Below the pieces are notes generated by a model that saw nothing but the letters and a program-made list of their open reading frames with translations, did no database searches and was not told the origin of the DNA. Below, piece after piece: positions 42,044 through 54,322 of a DNA stretch of 64,000 nt. The position numbers were made by a program, and so were the translations under genes. How positions within the stretch are numbered: position 1 is the stretch's first letter; the number at the start of each line of letters is the position of its first letter. Origin of the DNA: Helianthus annuus (lineage: Eukaryota > Streptophyta > Magnoliopsida > Asterales > Asteraceae); contig NC_035446.2 of NCBI RefSeq assembly GCF_002127325.2, positions 155,984,629 to 156,048,628 on the forward strand, given 5' to 3'.

Positions 42044-43879
42044 TAAGGCCGTGGGGTATGGGGCGGGACTTTTGGCGTGGGTTGGGGTAAAACGCCCAAG
42101 TCACCACCCCGGGAGGGCGGGAGTTTTGGCGTGGCCCCTTGGGGCTTGGGTTTCAAGCCGGGCGGGGCAAAGAGGTGACATGGCGGTTTGTGAATGGCCC
42201 AAAGAAAAGAGCCGTTGGCCAACGGCTATAATAATAAAAAAAAAAAACTTCCATTTTTTCACTATAAAACTCATATTTTTCTTCCATTTTTTACCACATT
42301 CATCAACCACATCTTCTATACATCTTCAAATTCTTCTTCTACAATACGAAAAATGCATCCTTACAACCGTCCTTTTGACCCGAATAACCCGTATGGATTC
42401 CAAGAAAATAATCCTAGCCCACCACCCACTCGTCCACTAGCTCGTCCGTTTTTCATACACTCTCCTACGCCCGAATTAGCAAGTTATGCATCGTATATCG
42501 GGAATCGTTTATATACTAACTTCCCACAAACCGAAGATTCAATACCTACCCCGTTTTCACAATCGCCCATCGACCTTTCACCAACCTCCATCGACCTTTC
42601 ACTAAACGAGTCCGTTCCCGAAACTCAACCACCCAAAGAGGGTCCTTCCGCATCGAAACCCATCAAAAAAAGAAGTCATAAAAAAACCGAGGAGGATAAA
42701 CTAGTTGAAACCGCCAAACGAAAACAACAAAAATGGGTCTATGCTGAAGAAGTTGCATTGGCGAGGGCTTGGTGTGAACAATCTCAACATTCAACTTTAG
42801 GTATTCTTAACCTTAGTTTATATTAATGGAATGATTATTTTTTATATGAGTGTGTAATATATTAATCTTTTTTTATTAAAATAGGAAATTCGCAACATCG
42901 AACCGCCTTGTGGGAATGCGTTAGTAGGAAATTCCATGAAGAAATGGGTAAGGGGACTTTTCGTGAAAACGATAGCTTATCCTCAAAGTGGACCGAAATA
43001 AGCACCCAACTTACAAAATTTAGTGGGTGTTTAAATAAAACAAAGCAAAACCCTAAAAGTGGTGAAACCGAAGCCGACATTTTGACAAATGCACTGGTCG
43101 GATACAAGTCAAATATGAAGGCCGACTTCCGTTTCATGCATTGTTGGGAGATTTGTAAATTCCATCCAAAGTGGTCCACTGTCCCCATTGGTAGCGAAAC
43201 TAACTCGTCTTCCAAAGGGTCAAGGGCATCATCCCAAGCTCAATCTGATGCACAAGATCAAGAGTTTGAGGACCTTTTGGATGATTCGCCAAGCCCAAAC
43301 CGGCCTGAGCATGGAAGAAATGCATCAAGAATGCGTGCTCAAAAACAAACGGCGTCGCCTTCAACTGGGAGTTCTGGCTCGCGTAGGGGAATATACAGCG
43401 ACCAGTTGGATGACATTTCATGCAAGTTGGATACATTCAACGTATTCCAACAACAAAGGGCCGAAATACGTAGGAGCAAAGAAGCTAGAGATGCCGCTAG
43501 AGATGCCCTGAAACAAAGACGGGATGATTTGAAAATTCTATCCCAGCCGATTGATCACCTACAGGGTGACGAGTTAGAAATAGTCTTGGCGTTGAGAGAA
43601 GAGATAAAAAACAAATATAAAAGTTAGGAATTTTTTTTTTTTTTGTAATCTTCTTTTTTTTGTAATTTTCTTTATTTAAAATTATTAAAAAAAATAAATT
43701 TGTGTTATTGGGTTGCCCAGCCGGTCAGCCCACAAGCCCACCAAACCCACGACCCCAAACTCCCGCCCCACCATACCGTGTGTTGTAGTGGGTTTCCCAT
43801 CTCTGCCACCCGGTTCCACATGTCAACCAATGCCCAACCCATGGTCCCAACCCCCGCCCCACCATACCCCACGACCTAA
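42044..43879 (+). mobile_element. PIF/Harbinger element with ORF1 only, TSD TAA
   Basis: The element 42047-43876 (1,830 bp) has GC-rich inverted ends (GGCCGTGGGGTATGGGGCGG at the left; GGTCGTGGGGTATGGTGGGG as the right end's complement). It is flanked by TAA on both sides, the usual PIF/Harbinger 3-bp target. The 3' LTR of the host gypsy keeps the uninterrupted site (AAATTAAACATATAG), which confirms the boundaries. It carries the Myb-like ORF1 but no DDE transposase. Confidence 0.93.
42353..43627 (+). CDS. PIF/Harbinger ORF1: Myb/SANT-like DNA-binding protein
   Basis: Two exons, 42353-42800 and 42885-43627, joined in phase by a GT-AG intron, give 396 aa and appear intact. The N-terminal third is Pro/Ser-rich. 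A basic stretch (KKRSHKKTEEDK) precedes the Myb/SANT-like domain (KWVYAEEVALARAWCE... FRENDSLSSKWTEI). Then follows the region often annotated as NAM-associated C-terminal (F-H-CWEICKFHPKW) and a charged coiled-coil tail rich in Arg/Ala/Asp. In PIF/Harbinger elements ORF1 binds DNA and helps bring the ORF2 transposase into the nucleus. Plant databases often mislabel this family as glutathione S-transferase T3-like. ORF2 is missing here, so movement would need a transposase in trans. Confidence 0.85.
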
Positions 43880-44740
43880 GCATATAGCAAAATAGGAGAG
43901 GGAAATGTGAAAAAATTATAAATCAAAAGGATTACTAAAAACAAAACAAAAAAATCACACACACTGGTGTGTGTTTGGTTCGACCAGAGTAGGGGAAACC
44001 TTGTTCTTGCAAAATCTATCAAATCGACAAGGGAATTTGAAGTTAATCAGTTGCATGCTTTCAATTTTTCGATTATCTTAACATACTCAGTAGAGTGGTA
44101 AGTTAAATTTCGTGTTTTGATGAATTTTAGGAAATGGGTTTCAACCCTAACATGAGATTATGATATGATAAGTGTTGTTGGAAGTTGGATTTGTTATGTA
44201 GAATAGTTTTATGTGTGGTTTTGATGATTTGAACATCTTGATTCATAAAATTATTTGATATGAAAATCTTCATAAATGTAGGATAATCAAGATGATAGAA
44301 GTAGCTATGTAAAACCTTGAAATATTGATGTATGATCTTGAATATGATGCATTAACATTAGTTAGATTGATATGAAGTAAAAAGGATCATATGGATTGAT
44401 TGATTGTTGATGATTTGCTAAGGGAACTAGTTAAATTATATCCTAGAACATATGTGTTTAATGTCCTTAAATGAACAAACATGTGAAATTTGGAAAGTTG
44501 TGACGATGTTGCCATACAATAAAATTATGTAAATAATGAAATGATGTACGGATGGACTAAATGATAGAATGAACATGTTAATGTAGGCGTGAAGGAAGAA
44601 AGTTCAAGTGCTAGGAAGACGGAAAACGCACAAGATCGAGGTAAGTGTATTTCGAACTTAACCTTGTTTGGTCGTTCAACATTTCTTGTATAAAAGCTTA
44701 AGCAACAATTGTTTAGTGTGAAATTGAATTAAGTAGTTTA

Positions 44741-45013
44741 ACCCGTTGTGAACGGGTCATTTATATGAATATATATGAATGGATGAATAATAAAGTCGAC
44801 TCGTCATAACGAGCCTAAGGAATGTTTCGTGATGCAAAAAGGAAAGAAATAAATTAAAAATCCGTTATAAACGGGTTGGAATGGGATGTATGTAAAAGTA
44901 ATGAAATGCACGTATTCGATTCGTTATAAACGAATCGAATAGATGTTTATGTAAATTTACATTTGCCCGCTTCAAAGGGTTAATGAATGGCATGAATTGT
45001 CTCGATTGCGAGA
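44741..45013 (+). repeat. Array of short hairpins inside the gypsy LTR
   Basis: Six inverted repeats in about 270 bp: 44741-44757, 44800-44813, 44861-44876, 44914-44940 (ATTCGATTCGTT/AACGAATCGAAT), about 44967-44983 and 45000-45013. Several share a CGTTATAAACG-like core, while the stems differ. The same array, with substitutions, is in the 3' LTR at about 51770-52040. Confidence 0.8.
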
Positions 45014-45509
45014 TGGTATGTTTCAACCCGATTCGTTAGGTAAGAATGTGCATTAAAGAAGTGAAGGTTTGAGATGAATTAATTTGATTTATCATATTAG
45101 TAGTAATGTATTAAGAAAATGAAATTTGTTGTTGATGTAGGTAAATCCTCAACTTAATCGGTTCGATGACTTGGAACGAGCACACATATGAATCTCGCCT
45201 ATATGCGCTTCCGCTACTTTTGTACAATGTTTTTGGTCAAAAAGGCACTTTTGTTGTAACTAGTTTGCTTAGTAACTAGTCTTTTGAAGTTTGAATTGCT
45301 AACTCTTTAAAAACTTTTCTATATGTTGGTAAATATTTGGAAGTAAGGTCTTGGTCTTGGTTAAGTCTTTTGAAAGTGTCAATAATGTGCTTGAATTGAA
45401 GTTGTCAAACAGGGATTTACTTATGTTACGGACGGGTCATGAGCGAATTTTGCAAAATAATTGTTTATAATTAACCAAGTCAAAAGTTAAAGAATGGGGC
45501 GTTTTAAGT

Positions 45510-45522
45510 TGGTATCAGAGCC
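45510..45522 (+). promoter_or_regulatory. Primer-binding site (tRNA-iMet) of the gypsy element
   Basis: TGGTATCAGAGCC, three bases after the 5' LTR. Confidence 0.92.
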
Positions 45523-46283
45523 TAGGTTTGAGGGATTCGGGTACTAAGCTCTTGAACTCAAACCGAAAGCTCGTGCAAGTGTGTGTTCGTTTCAAAGCGC
45601 TATGCAAGTAAGTAAATTGTAAACTTTGACTATAATTATAGTTATAGATGAAAAAGGGAATTATAGGCTATTTGCTTACAAACCGAGTTTTAAGGTAAAC
45701 GACGATGATAAACAGATCCGCATTTATATTACGATTCCGTAGGAAAAAGAACCGGGTAAAACGGATTTGTAAATCTAAAGTTATGCACATTTTTGTGCAT
45801 AATAAGTTAGTGAAAATGAGCTGGGAATCAGCAGCACTGCATAACAATCTTTTTGTCGAAATGGATCTGTGGTGCCCTGCGACGGAGGAGACTTAATATG
45901 TCGCGCCACGCCACGGGTTGTGGTGCCCCGCGACCGCCTGGAAGGTAATTCCTTGCGGCCCGCGAGGGCTTCAAATGCTGGCAAAAAAAAAATTAAATTG
46001 TTTGTTTTGAATACGGGACTTGTTTAAAACGGTTTCTAGGGCCTCGTAACCAATGTTTAATGTAATTTTGATATTAAGAATGATGAGGGAAAGTATACAT
46101 GAAGGATGAAAAGGTAATCATTGTGATCAAAGATTTTGATCTATACGATACGACATGATCGTCGATGGCGATAATGCATGAAGTATGGAATGTAAATTGA
46201 TTATAGTATGATAAAATGGGATTGAATATGATGAAGAGATGTATGAAAGGAACTCTAACGAATAGGATGAATGTTTTATGTAG
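45523..46283. other. Leader of the gypsy element
   Basis: Non-coding 5' leader between PBS and gag. Contains GTGGTGCCCYGCGAC-type GC-rich repeats at 45870-45970 in otherwise AT-rich sequence. Confidence 0.6.
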
Positions 46284-47340
46284 ATGACGGACACAAGGAA
46301 TGTAGATGATGCTGAAGTGCACAACAAGAAGCATTCGATAATAAGGTTATGGAAGCGGCAGAAAAGGTTATACATGCTAACCTTCCCCAGTTAACTCAAG
46401 AAGTCGAAAGCCGTGTCTTAGGGGTAGTAGATGCTATGATTACTAGTAAGATTAAGGAGTTAAAGGAGATGATTGAGGGGTCTAGAAGTAAAAGCAAGGA
46501 ACGAAAGTGCACGTACAAGGATTTCATGTCGTGCAACCCTACAACGTATGATGGTTAGATTGATCCGATAGCATGCCAAAGATGGATCTCAAACATAGAG
46601 GCAGTGGTCATATGAAGTCGTTGTGATAAGGAAGACCAAGTGATGTTCACTACTGGTCAACTCACATTTTAAGCGAAAGATTAGCGGGACGCGTATTATA
46701 AGGAAATAGGTGAGGATAAGCTTCAAGCGATGACTTGGCAGGAATTCAAGGAGCCTTTTCTGAGATATCAATGTCCTCAGTCAGCCATTGATAAGATTCA
46801 GGAGGATTTCTTACGCCTCCGACAGAAAAACGAAACGATCAACGAGATAACAAATACCTTCTTGGATAAGATGAAGTTCTGCGGAGATTTTTTGAAGACG
46901 GAGAAAATGAAAATCAATCGCTATCATGGCATATTAAAGGCAGAATATAGGGAGTTTATCACTCCCTCAAAATGTGAAATTCTCGATGAGCTTATTAATT
47001 GGGCTCGGGATAGAGAACTTGAACTCAAAAGACAGGAGGAATGTGGTGAAATAGATCGATAGAGAAAGGGACCAATTCAAGTCCGTCTAAGAAGGCGAAG
47101 TTTCAAGATCATGGTAGGAAGGATAAGTCAAAGGGCGGTATTACCCCTTGCAAGACATGTAGGAAACTTCATACTGGGGAATGCCTATTAGGCAAGAAAG
47201 GATGCTATAACTGTGGTGATGAAGGACATTTGTACTACAAATGCCCTAACAACCCGAAGACTTGTTACAACTGTTTTCAGAAAGGGCATGTTAAAGCGGA
47301 GTGTCCTAAACTTCAACAAGGAGCGAAGAAAGAAGGGAAA
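46284..47340 (+). pseudogene. Gypsy gag, multiple stops
   Basis: Recognisable retrotransposon gag domain (CQRWI, KEDQVMFTTGQL, WQEFKEPFLRYQCPQSA, INEITNTFLDKMKFC) followed by two zinc knuckles ([28 protein letters not shown]). In-frame stops lie at 46556, 46613, 46670 and 46682, all in one otherwise continuous frame. The frame changes near 47055-47062 before the knuckles. The likely start ATG is 46284, with a further shift before 46349. Confidence 0.88.
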
Positions 47341-50300
47341 AAGGAGGAGAGCTCCAAAGCAAAAGGGAGGATGTTCCAAATCACATCCGAAGAAGCCAAG
47401 GCTCACCCGAATGTTGTTTCAAGTATCTTTTTGTTAAATTCCTTGTCAATGTACGTTTTCTTAGATACCAGAGCCTCTATGTCGTTCATTTCGAGTGAAG
47501 TGGTACAACACCCTTCATTTAAGATTGAAAGAATGTCGATACCTTTAGAGGTAGAAATAGCCGATAGTAAGAATTATTTGTTGCACAAAATTTGTAGAAA
47601 TTGTCAGTTGACCATAGAAGATGTGGAATTTAATATTGACCTCGTACCAATGATTTTGAGGGAATTTAAAGTGATAGTGGGTATGGACTTGATGGCCCGA
47701 AACCATGCGGAGATTAATTGTGAAAATAAAACTATACTTGTTCAATCTCCAACTGGAAAGCAACTAAGTATTCAAGGGGAGAGAAATGTAGAAGCGAAAC
47801 TCTGTACCCTCGTTCAGGCCGTTAAGTATGTACTTAACGGGAGTAGAGCATACCTAGCTTATGTAGTAGATGATCAGCAAAGTCTACCGAAGCTTGAAGA
47901 TGTTGACATTGTGAACGAATTCCCGGATGTATATCCGGAGGAATTACCGGGACTCCCTCCCGAACGTGAAATAGAGTTTCATGTTGAACTAAATCCAGGT
48001 GCGAAACCGGTAGCGAATGCTCCGTATAGGCTGGCCCCCACCGAGATGCGGGAGTTAATGACACAGTTACAAGATCTACTTGATAAGGGCTTCATACGTC
48101 CGAGTGTGTCACCTTGGGGAGCACCCGTCTTGTTTGTAAAAAAGAAGGATGGGTCGATGCGTATGTGTGTCGACTATAGGGAACTGAACAAAATAACCAT
48201 AAAGAACTGCTACCCCTTACCCAGAATTGATGATCTTTTCGATCAGTTACAAGGAGCAAGTTGGTTCTCGAAGATAGACTTGCGATCAGGTTACCATCAA
48301 GTCAAAATACGAGAAGAAGACATTACAAAGACTGCATTTAGAACCCGATATCGACATCACGGATTTCTAGTAATGTCATTCGGATTGACGAACGCACCAG
48401 CCGCGTTCATGGATCTTATGAACCGGGTATGCCGACCCATGCTAGATAGGTCTGTGATCGTGTTCATAGATGATATTCTGGTTTATTCACGAAGTAAGGT
48501 TGAACACGCGAGGCACCTACGAGAAGTGCTTGAAACACTACGTAAAGAAAAACTCTATGCAAAATTCTCAAAATGTGCCTTTTGGCTCAGAGAGGTGCAG
48601 TTTCTTGGCCACGTGATAAATTCGGAAGGTGTTTTAGTAGATCCGTCAAAAATTGAGGCCGTAATGAAGTGGGTTTCCCCGAAAAGTCCAACTGAAATAA
48701 GAAGTTTTCTAGGCCTTGCTGGTTACTATAGAAGGTTCATACAAGATTTTTCGAAGATAGCGTTACCTTTAACAAAATTGACAAGAAAGAAAGAGAAGTT
48801 TGTGTGGGGTAAAGAACAAGAAGAACCCTTTCGAATGTTAAAGGAGAAACTGTCGAGTCCCCCAGTATTAACATTACCAGATGGGACAGAAGACCTGGTT
48901 GTTTATTCAGATGCCACACAGCAGGGTTTAGGGTGTGTTTTGATACAAAAAGGAAAGGTTATCGTGTATGCTTCACAACAACTAAAGCCACATGAAGTAA
49001 ACTACCCAACGATTTAGAATTGGCAGCGGTGGTGTTCGCCTTAAAGATTTGGAGGTATTATCTATATGGTACGAGATGTACAATCTACTCGGATCACAAA
49101 AGCCTCAAATATTTCTTCGAACAGAAAGATTTAAATATGAGGCAGCAGAGATGGTTAGAACTTATCAAAGATTACGATTGTGATATCCTTTCTCACCCGG
49201 GAAAGGCGAATGTCGTGGCAGATGCGTTAAGCCGAAAGGAGTATCCACCTCTAATTCAGGTAAAATCGATGAAGATGATAGTTACACCACGCTTACTTGA
49301 AATGATACGAGATTCCCAAATAAAGTCGCTTGGAGCGGGAAACCCAAAGGAAGAAAGAATGAAAGGTATAGTCGAAAAATTGGAAGAAAACTCGATCGGA
49401 CTCAAAACAAGATTCGGTCTACCACGGTTTTGCGAAGTCAAGACCGCGTAACTCGAAAAGGCTCATAAGTCACGGTATTCAATCCATCCCGGGGCAACAA
49501 AAATGTATCGGGACTTGAAGACAAATTACTGGTGGCCGGGTATGAAACGCATATTGTTAAGTATGTCGCGAAATGTTTAACATGCTCCCAAGTGAAGGCA
49601 GAACATCAAAAACCATACGGAGAGTTACAACCTTTGGAAATTCCGGTACGGAAATGGGAGGAGATAACAATGGATTTGGTGACCAAGCTTCCTAGAATGA
49701 AAAAGGGGTACAATACTATATGGGTAATCGTGGACCGACTTACAAAAAGTGCCCATTTTCTACCTATTAGAGAGGCTTACTCTTCTGAGAGGATGGTAGA
49801 AATTTACATGAATGATATCATATCTCGACACGGGGTACCTCTGTCAATCGTCTCAGATCGGGATACCAGATTTACCTCTCGTTACTGGCAGAAGTTTCAT
49901 GAAAGTGTGGGCACGAAACTACACATAAGCACCGCCTATCACCCTCAGACTGACAGTCAATCAAAAAGAACCATCCCAACACTTGTCGATATGTTGAGAG
50001 TGTGTGCCTTAGACTTTGGGGGAAGTTGGGATGACCATTTACCACTAGTGGAATTTTCTTATAATAATAGTTACCATAGTGGCATTCAAATGGCTCCATA
50101 CGAATTACTATACAGGAGGAAATGTAGGACTCCCGTATGTTGGGGTGAAGTTGGGCAAAGGGAGCTTGCGCCAAATGATCTAATAGCAATGACAAATGAA
50201 AAGATCGACTTGATTAGTGCTCGACTGAAAGCGGTTCAGGATCGGTAAAGTCTTATGCGGATAAAAGAAGACGTCCCATTGAATTCCAAGTTGGAGATTA

Positions 50301-50712
50301 TGTTTTACTAAAAGTATCTCCGTGGAAAGGCATAATCCGTTTTCGTAAACGGGGTAAGTTGGGTCCTCGTTATATTGGGCCATTTAAAATTTCGGCTCGA
50401 GACGGAAAAATTGCACATTGTTTAGAATTGTCGTCTACACTAGACGAAATTCACAATACTTTCCACGTGTCACAATTGAAAAAATGCCTTGCGGATGAAA
50501 CAACGTTTGTGCCTCTCGACGACATTGAACTAGACGAGGGGTTAAATTATGTCGAAAGACCGATAGCCATTAAAGACGTTAAGGTAAGGAACCTTCGCAA
50601 CAAAGCCGTTAAACAAGTCTTAGTGCAATGGCAATATCGAAAAGGATCAGAACTTACTTGGGAAGCGGAAGATGAAATGCGGAGGCACTATCCTTTTCTC
50701 TTCGGTATGTAA
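47062..50712 (+). pseudogene. Gypsy pol (protease, RT, RNase H, integrase, chromodomain), broken
   Basis: In order: the protease motif reads LDTRAS where the family has DTGAS; RT is complete with [34 protein letters not shown] and FIDDILVYS; RNase H follows ([13 protein letters not shown], then DALSRKE); then the integrase zinc region ([10 protein letters not shown]...CLTCSQVK) and core (MDLVTKLP, SDRDTRF, and QSKRT where the catalytic Glu should be). A C-terminal chromodomain-like segment (LVQWQYRKGSELTWEAED) ends at 50712. Lesions: a frameshift at about 49008 in RNase H, TAA at 49449, a frameshift at about 49545, and a stop/frameshift at 50246. The chromodomain places it among chromoviruses. 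Confidence 0.92.
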
Positions 50713-50756
50713 ATATTTAATTTGTTATGTGCCCAGGTTTCGGGGACGAAACCTCT

Positions 50757-50773
50757 TTTAAGGGGGGTAGACT
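50757..50773 (+). promoter_or_regulatory. Polypurine tract of the gypsy element
   Basis: TTTAAGGGGGGTAGACT directly before the 3' LTR. Confidence 0.85.
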
Positions 50774-52536
50774 TGTAACACCCCAAAAAGGTTTAATATG
50801 AAAACAAAATGAAAAATAAATAAAAACTTAACTTAGTTGGTGAATTATGATAAAATGATAGTTAAGTTATGTGAAATGCTTAAATTAAACATATAGCAAA
50901 CTAGGAGGGGGAAATGTGAAAAATTATAAATCAAAAGGATTACTAAAAACAAAACAAAAAATCACACACACTGGTGTGTGTTTGGTTCGACCAGAGCAGG
51001 GGAAACAATGGCAAACCTTGTTCTTGCAAAATCTATCAAATTGACAAGGGAATTTGAAGTTAATCAGTTGCATGCTTTCAATTTTTTGATTATCTTAACA
51101 TACTCAGTAGAGTGGTAAGTTCAGTTTCGTGTTTCAACCCTAACATGAGATTATGATATGATAAGTGTTGTTGGAAGTTGGATTTGTTATGTAGAATAGT
51201 TTTATGTGTGGTTTTGATGATTTGAACATCTTGATTCATAAAATTATTTGATATGAAAATCTTCATAAATGTAGGATAATCAAGATGATAGAAGTAGCTA
51301 TGTAAAACCTTGAAATATTGATGTATGATCTTGAATATGATGCATTAACATTAGTTAGATTGATATGAAGTAAAAAGGATCATATGGATTGATTGATTGT
51401 TGATGATTTGCTAAGGGAACTAGTTAAATTATATCCTAGAACATATGTGTTTAATGTCCTATTAATTTGAAACCCGTCAAGTGTTCGATGAAATGCTTAA
51501 ATGAACAAACATGTGAAATTCGGAAAGTTGTGACAATGTTGCCATACAATAAAATTATGTAAATAATGAAATGATGTTCGGATGGACTAAATGATAAAAT
51601 GAACATGTTAATGTACGCGTGAAGGAAGAAAGTTCAAGTGCTAGGAAGACGGAAAACGCACAAGATCGAGGTAAGTGTATTTCGAACTTAACCTTGTTTT
51701 GACGTTCAACATTTCTTGTATAAAAGCTTAAGCAACAATTGTTTAGTGTGAAATTGAATTAAGTAGTTTAACCCGTTGTGAACGGGTCATTTGTATGGAT
51801 ATATATGAATGGATGAATAATAAAGTCGACTCGTCATAACGAGCCTAAGGAATGTTTCGCGATGCAAAAAGGAAAGAAATAAATTAAAAATCTGTTATAA
51901 ACGGGTTGGAATGGGATGTATGTAATAGTAACGAAATGCACGTATTCGATTCATTATAAACGAATCGAATGGATGTTTATGTAAATTTACAAATGCCCGG
52001 TTCAACGGGTTAATGAATGGCATGAATTGTCTCAATTGCGAGATGGTATGTTTCGACCCGATTCATTGGGTAAGAATGTGCATTAAAGAAGTGAAGGTTT
52101 GAGATGAATTAATTTGATTTATCATATTAGTAGTAATGTATTAACAAAATGAAATTTGTTGTTGGTGTAGGTAAATCCTCAACTTAATAGGTTCGGTGAC
52201 TTGGAACGAGCACACATATGAATCTCGCCTATATGCGCTTCCGCTACTTTTGTACAATATTTTTGGTCAAAAAGGCACTTTTGTTGTAACTAGTTTGTTT
52301 AGTAACTAGTCTTTTGAAGTTTGAATTGCTAACTCTTTTAAAACTTTTCTATATGTTGGTAAATATTTGGAAGTAAGGTCTTGGTCTTGGTTAAGTCTTT
52401 TGAAAGTGTCAATAATGTGCTTGAAATGAAGTTGTCAAACAGGGATTTACTTATGTTATGGACGGGTCATGCCCGAATTTTGCAAAATAATTGTTTATAA
52501 TAAACCAAGTCAAAAGTTAAAGAATGGGGCGTTTTG
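50774..52536 (+). repeat. 3' LTR of the gypsy element
   Basis: 1,763 bp from TGTAACACCCC to GGGGCGTTTTG, followed by TSD TAGTT. It preserves the pre-insertion site of the PIF element at about 50884-50898. Confidence 0.93.
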
Positions 52537-52541
52537 TAGTT

Positions 52542-53655
52542 GTTGTGTTATGTTGCACATTATGCAATGGTATGGTGTACATTTGTCTTATGCGTATTAG
52601 CTTTTGCCATGTTATATTGGCTAGGGGTTTTAAACCTCATTATCGTTTCCTTCATGCGTTGCTCTCTCTCTCTCTCTCTCCCTCTCTCTCTCTCTCTCCG
52701 GGGAATGTTTTTCTGGTTGAAGGTGAGGTTTGCTTGGTAATTTGTATTTCGAACCAATATGGCTTTTTTTATTTCGTTTCTGATGTGGTTGTTTTCGTTG
52801 GGCTCATTGTCTCTAGCCTAGCAAAAGTCGGCCGATGTAGACAACTGAGTCGGCAACAGTCCGGTTAAGCCTTTGTTCGCAAGGGTAGGCGACTGAACTT
52901 TGATTTTCTCATGTTTCTTTAGGTTGTTAAAAGTCTTTGTTGGCAATTGTAGACGACTATACTTTGATTATCTCATGTTTCTTTAGGTTGTTAAAATGTC
53001 GATGATGATGAGACTACTCTCATTCGAGATCTTGGTGTTTTGATACTTTAATTTGTTTGCGTGCATTCATATGTTATGCTTTGGATTTACTTCATGCATT
53101 CTACTTTTTTTGCTTTGGATTTACTTAACAAAAGAAATGTGATGTTTTCGCTCGAATGATAAGCAATTGAATTTTGATTTTCTCGCGTGCCTTTAAAATG
53201 TCGATGAAGATGAGACTACTCTCATCTTAGATGTTGATGTCTTGTACTCTGTTTGCATGCATTTGATTTATATGCTATGGATTTACTTATCCAGAGGATT
53301 GAGATATTTTCACTTAAATGGGTATGACGATTTGTTTGTTAAGTTTTTCAAACCCTCAACGTCGTCTGCTAGGATGCTTAAAAGGTCACTATTGGTGGTG
53401 TTTGGTTTGAGCTTCTATTTGGCTGTCATGGTGGTTATTTGATAGGTAATTTGAAAATGTGGGCAATGATGATCATTATATCATAGAGAGGCAACTTTAA
53501 ATTGCAGACATGAGTCTTAAGCTCATCTGTTGTTGTTGTTACTGCTAGCTTGACATGTTATTGTCTACAATCTTACAAATATGTTTTTGTGGTTTTTACT
53601 CTTTGACCCTTCCAAGTCACTATTTCTAACTTGTCTTTCATGTTTAATGTATATT
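52542..53655. other. Spacer with microsatellite and degenerate duplications
   Basis: Contains a CT microsatellite (about 52661-52700) and three imperfect copies of a segment TTTGATTTTCTCATGTTTC...AAAATGTCGATGATGATGAG (about 52885-53050 and 53165-53290). No gene recognised. Confidence 0.5.
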
Positions 53656-53950
53656 AATTTATATGAAAAAATTACACGTTTTGTCCTTTATCTTGATACC
53701 ATATTTCAAGCGGTGTCCTTGTCAACGAATTTTGATTGGTTTTGCTCTTTATAAGGAATTTTATTGCACGTTTTGTCCATTGACCCTAACTCTGTTAGTT
53801 ATTTTTGTTAAATCTAATCAAACAGGGGTAGTTTAGTCTTTGTACCTATTAATTTATAAATCTTTTAATAAATAAAACAAAAGGAAATTTAAATAACTAA
53901 TAACATTTTTTCTATATTAAAAATCTCTTTCTCTCTCTCTAAACACACAC

Positions 53951-54041
<91 letters not shown>

Positions 54042-54322
54042 TTCATCTACCCCACCACCAACTCCCACCTCCCACCACTACCACCACAACCATCCACCGC
54101 CACCTCAGTCTTCACCGATAATTGATCTACACATAACCACCACCCTAACCCTAACCAAACACCTAACCACCACGGTCTAGCCATCACTGCCCCAACCCAA
54201 CCCTAACCAAACACTCAACCATCACCCAAGCTAGCTGAAGAACGTTTCCCAACCCTAAAATCGCCACGCTGAAATATTGTATCAAGATAAAGGACAAAAT
54301 GTGTAGTTTTTCCAATTTATAT
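53656..54322. mobile_element. MULE-like MITE, 649 bp, perfect 9-bp TSD
   Basis: The element 53665-54313 has ~40-bp inverted ends around ACACGTTTTGTCCTTTATCT, flanked by identical AATTTATAT (53656-53664, 54314-54322). Its interior has a long CT microsatellite and a C-rich stretch but no gene. Confidence 0.85.
53955..54037 (+). repeat. (CT)n microsatellite
   Basis: About 80 bp of nearly pure CT inside the MITE. Confidence 0.95.

Larger units (their letters stand above)
41932..45506 (+). repeat. 5' LTR of the gypsy element, interrupted by PIF/Harbinger
   Basis: Begins TGAAACACCCC. Without the PIF element and one TSD it is about 1,742 bp. It ends GGGGCGTTTTA, not the canonical CA. Relative to the 3' LTR it lacks a ~10-bp and a ~35-bp segment and has an extra ~25 bp. 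Confidence 0.92.
41927..52541 (+). mobile_element. Full-length Ty3/gypsy element with 5-bp TSD, inactive
   Basis: The LTRs lie at 41932-45506 (enlarged by a PIF insertion) and 50774-52536, flanked by TAGTT at 41927-41931 and 52537-52541. The PBS is at 45510-45522 and the polypurine tract at 50757-50773. The interior encodes gag and pol in the gypsy order (protease, RT, RNase H, integrase) with a chromodomain-like C-terminus. Both ORFs are broken many times. The LTRs differ by roughly 2% plus several indels, so it is clearly older than the copia element at 17992. Confidence 0.94.

Noticed and set aside
52990..53040. Possible C/D-box snoRNA (TGATGA near 52998)
   Set aside because: No D box (CTGA) at a suitable distance and no terminal stem; the motif belongs to a degenerate duplicated segment.
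54165..54215. Interstitial telomere-like CCCTAACC repeats
   Set aside because: Only two or three units and not the plant TTTAGGG type in tandem; part of a C-rich stretch in a MITE.
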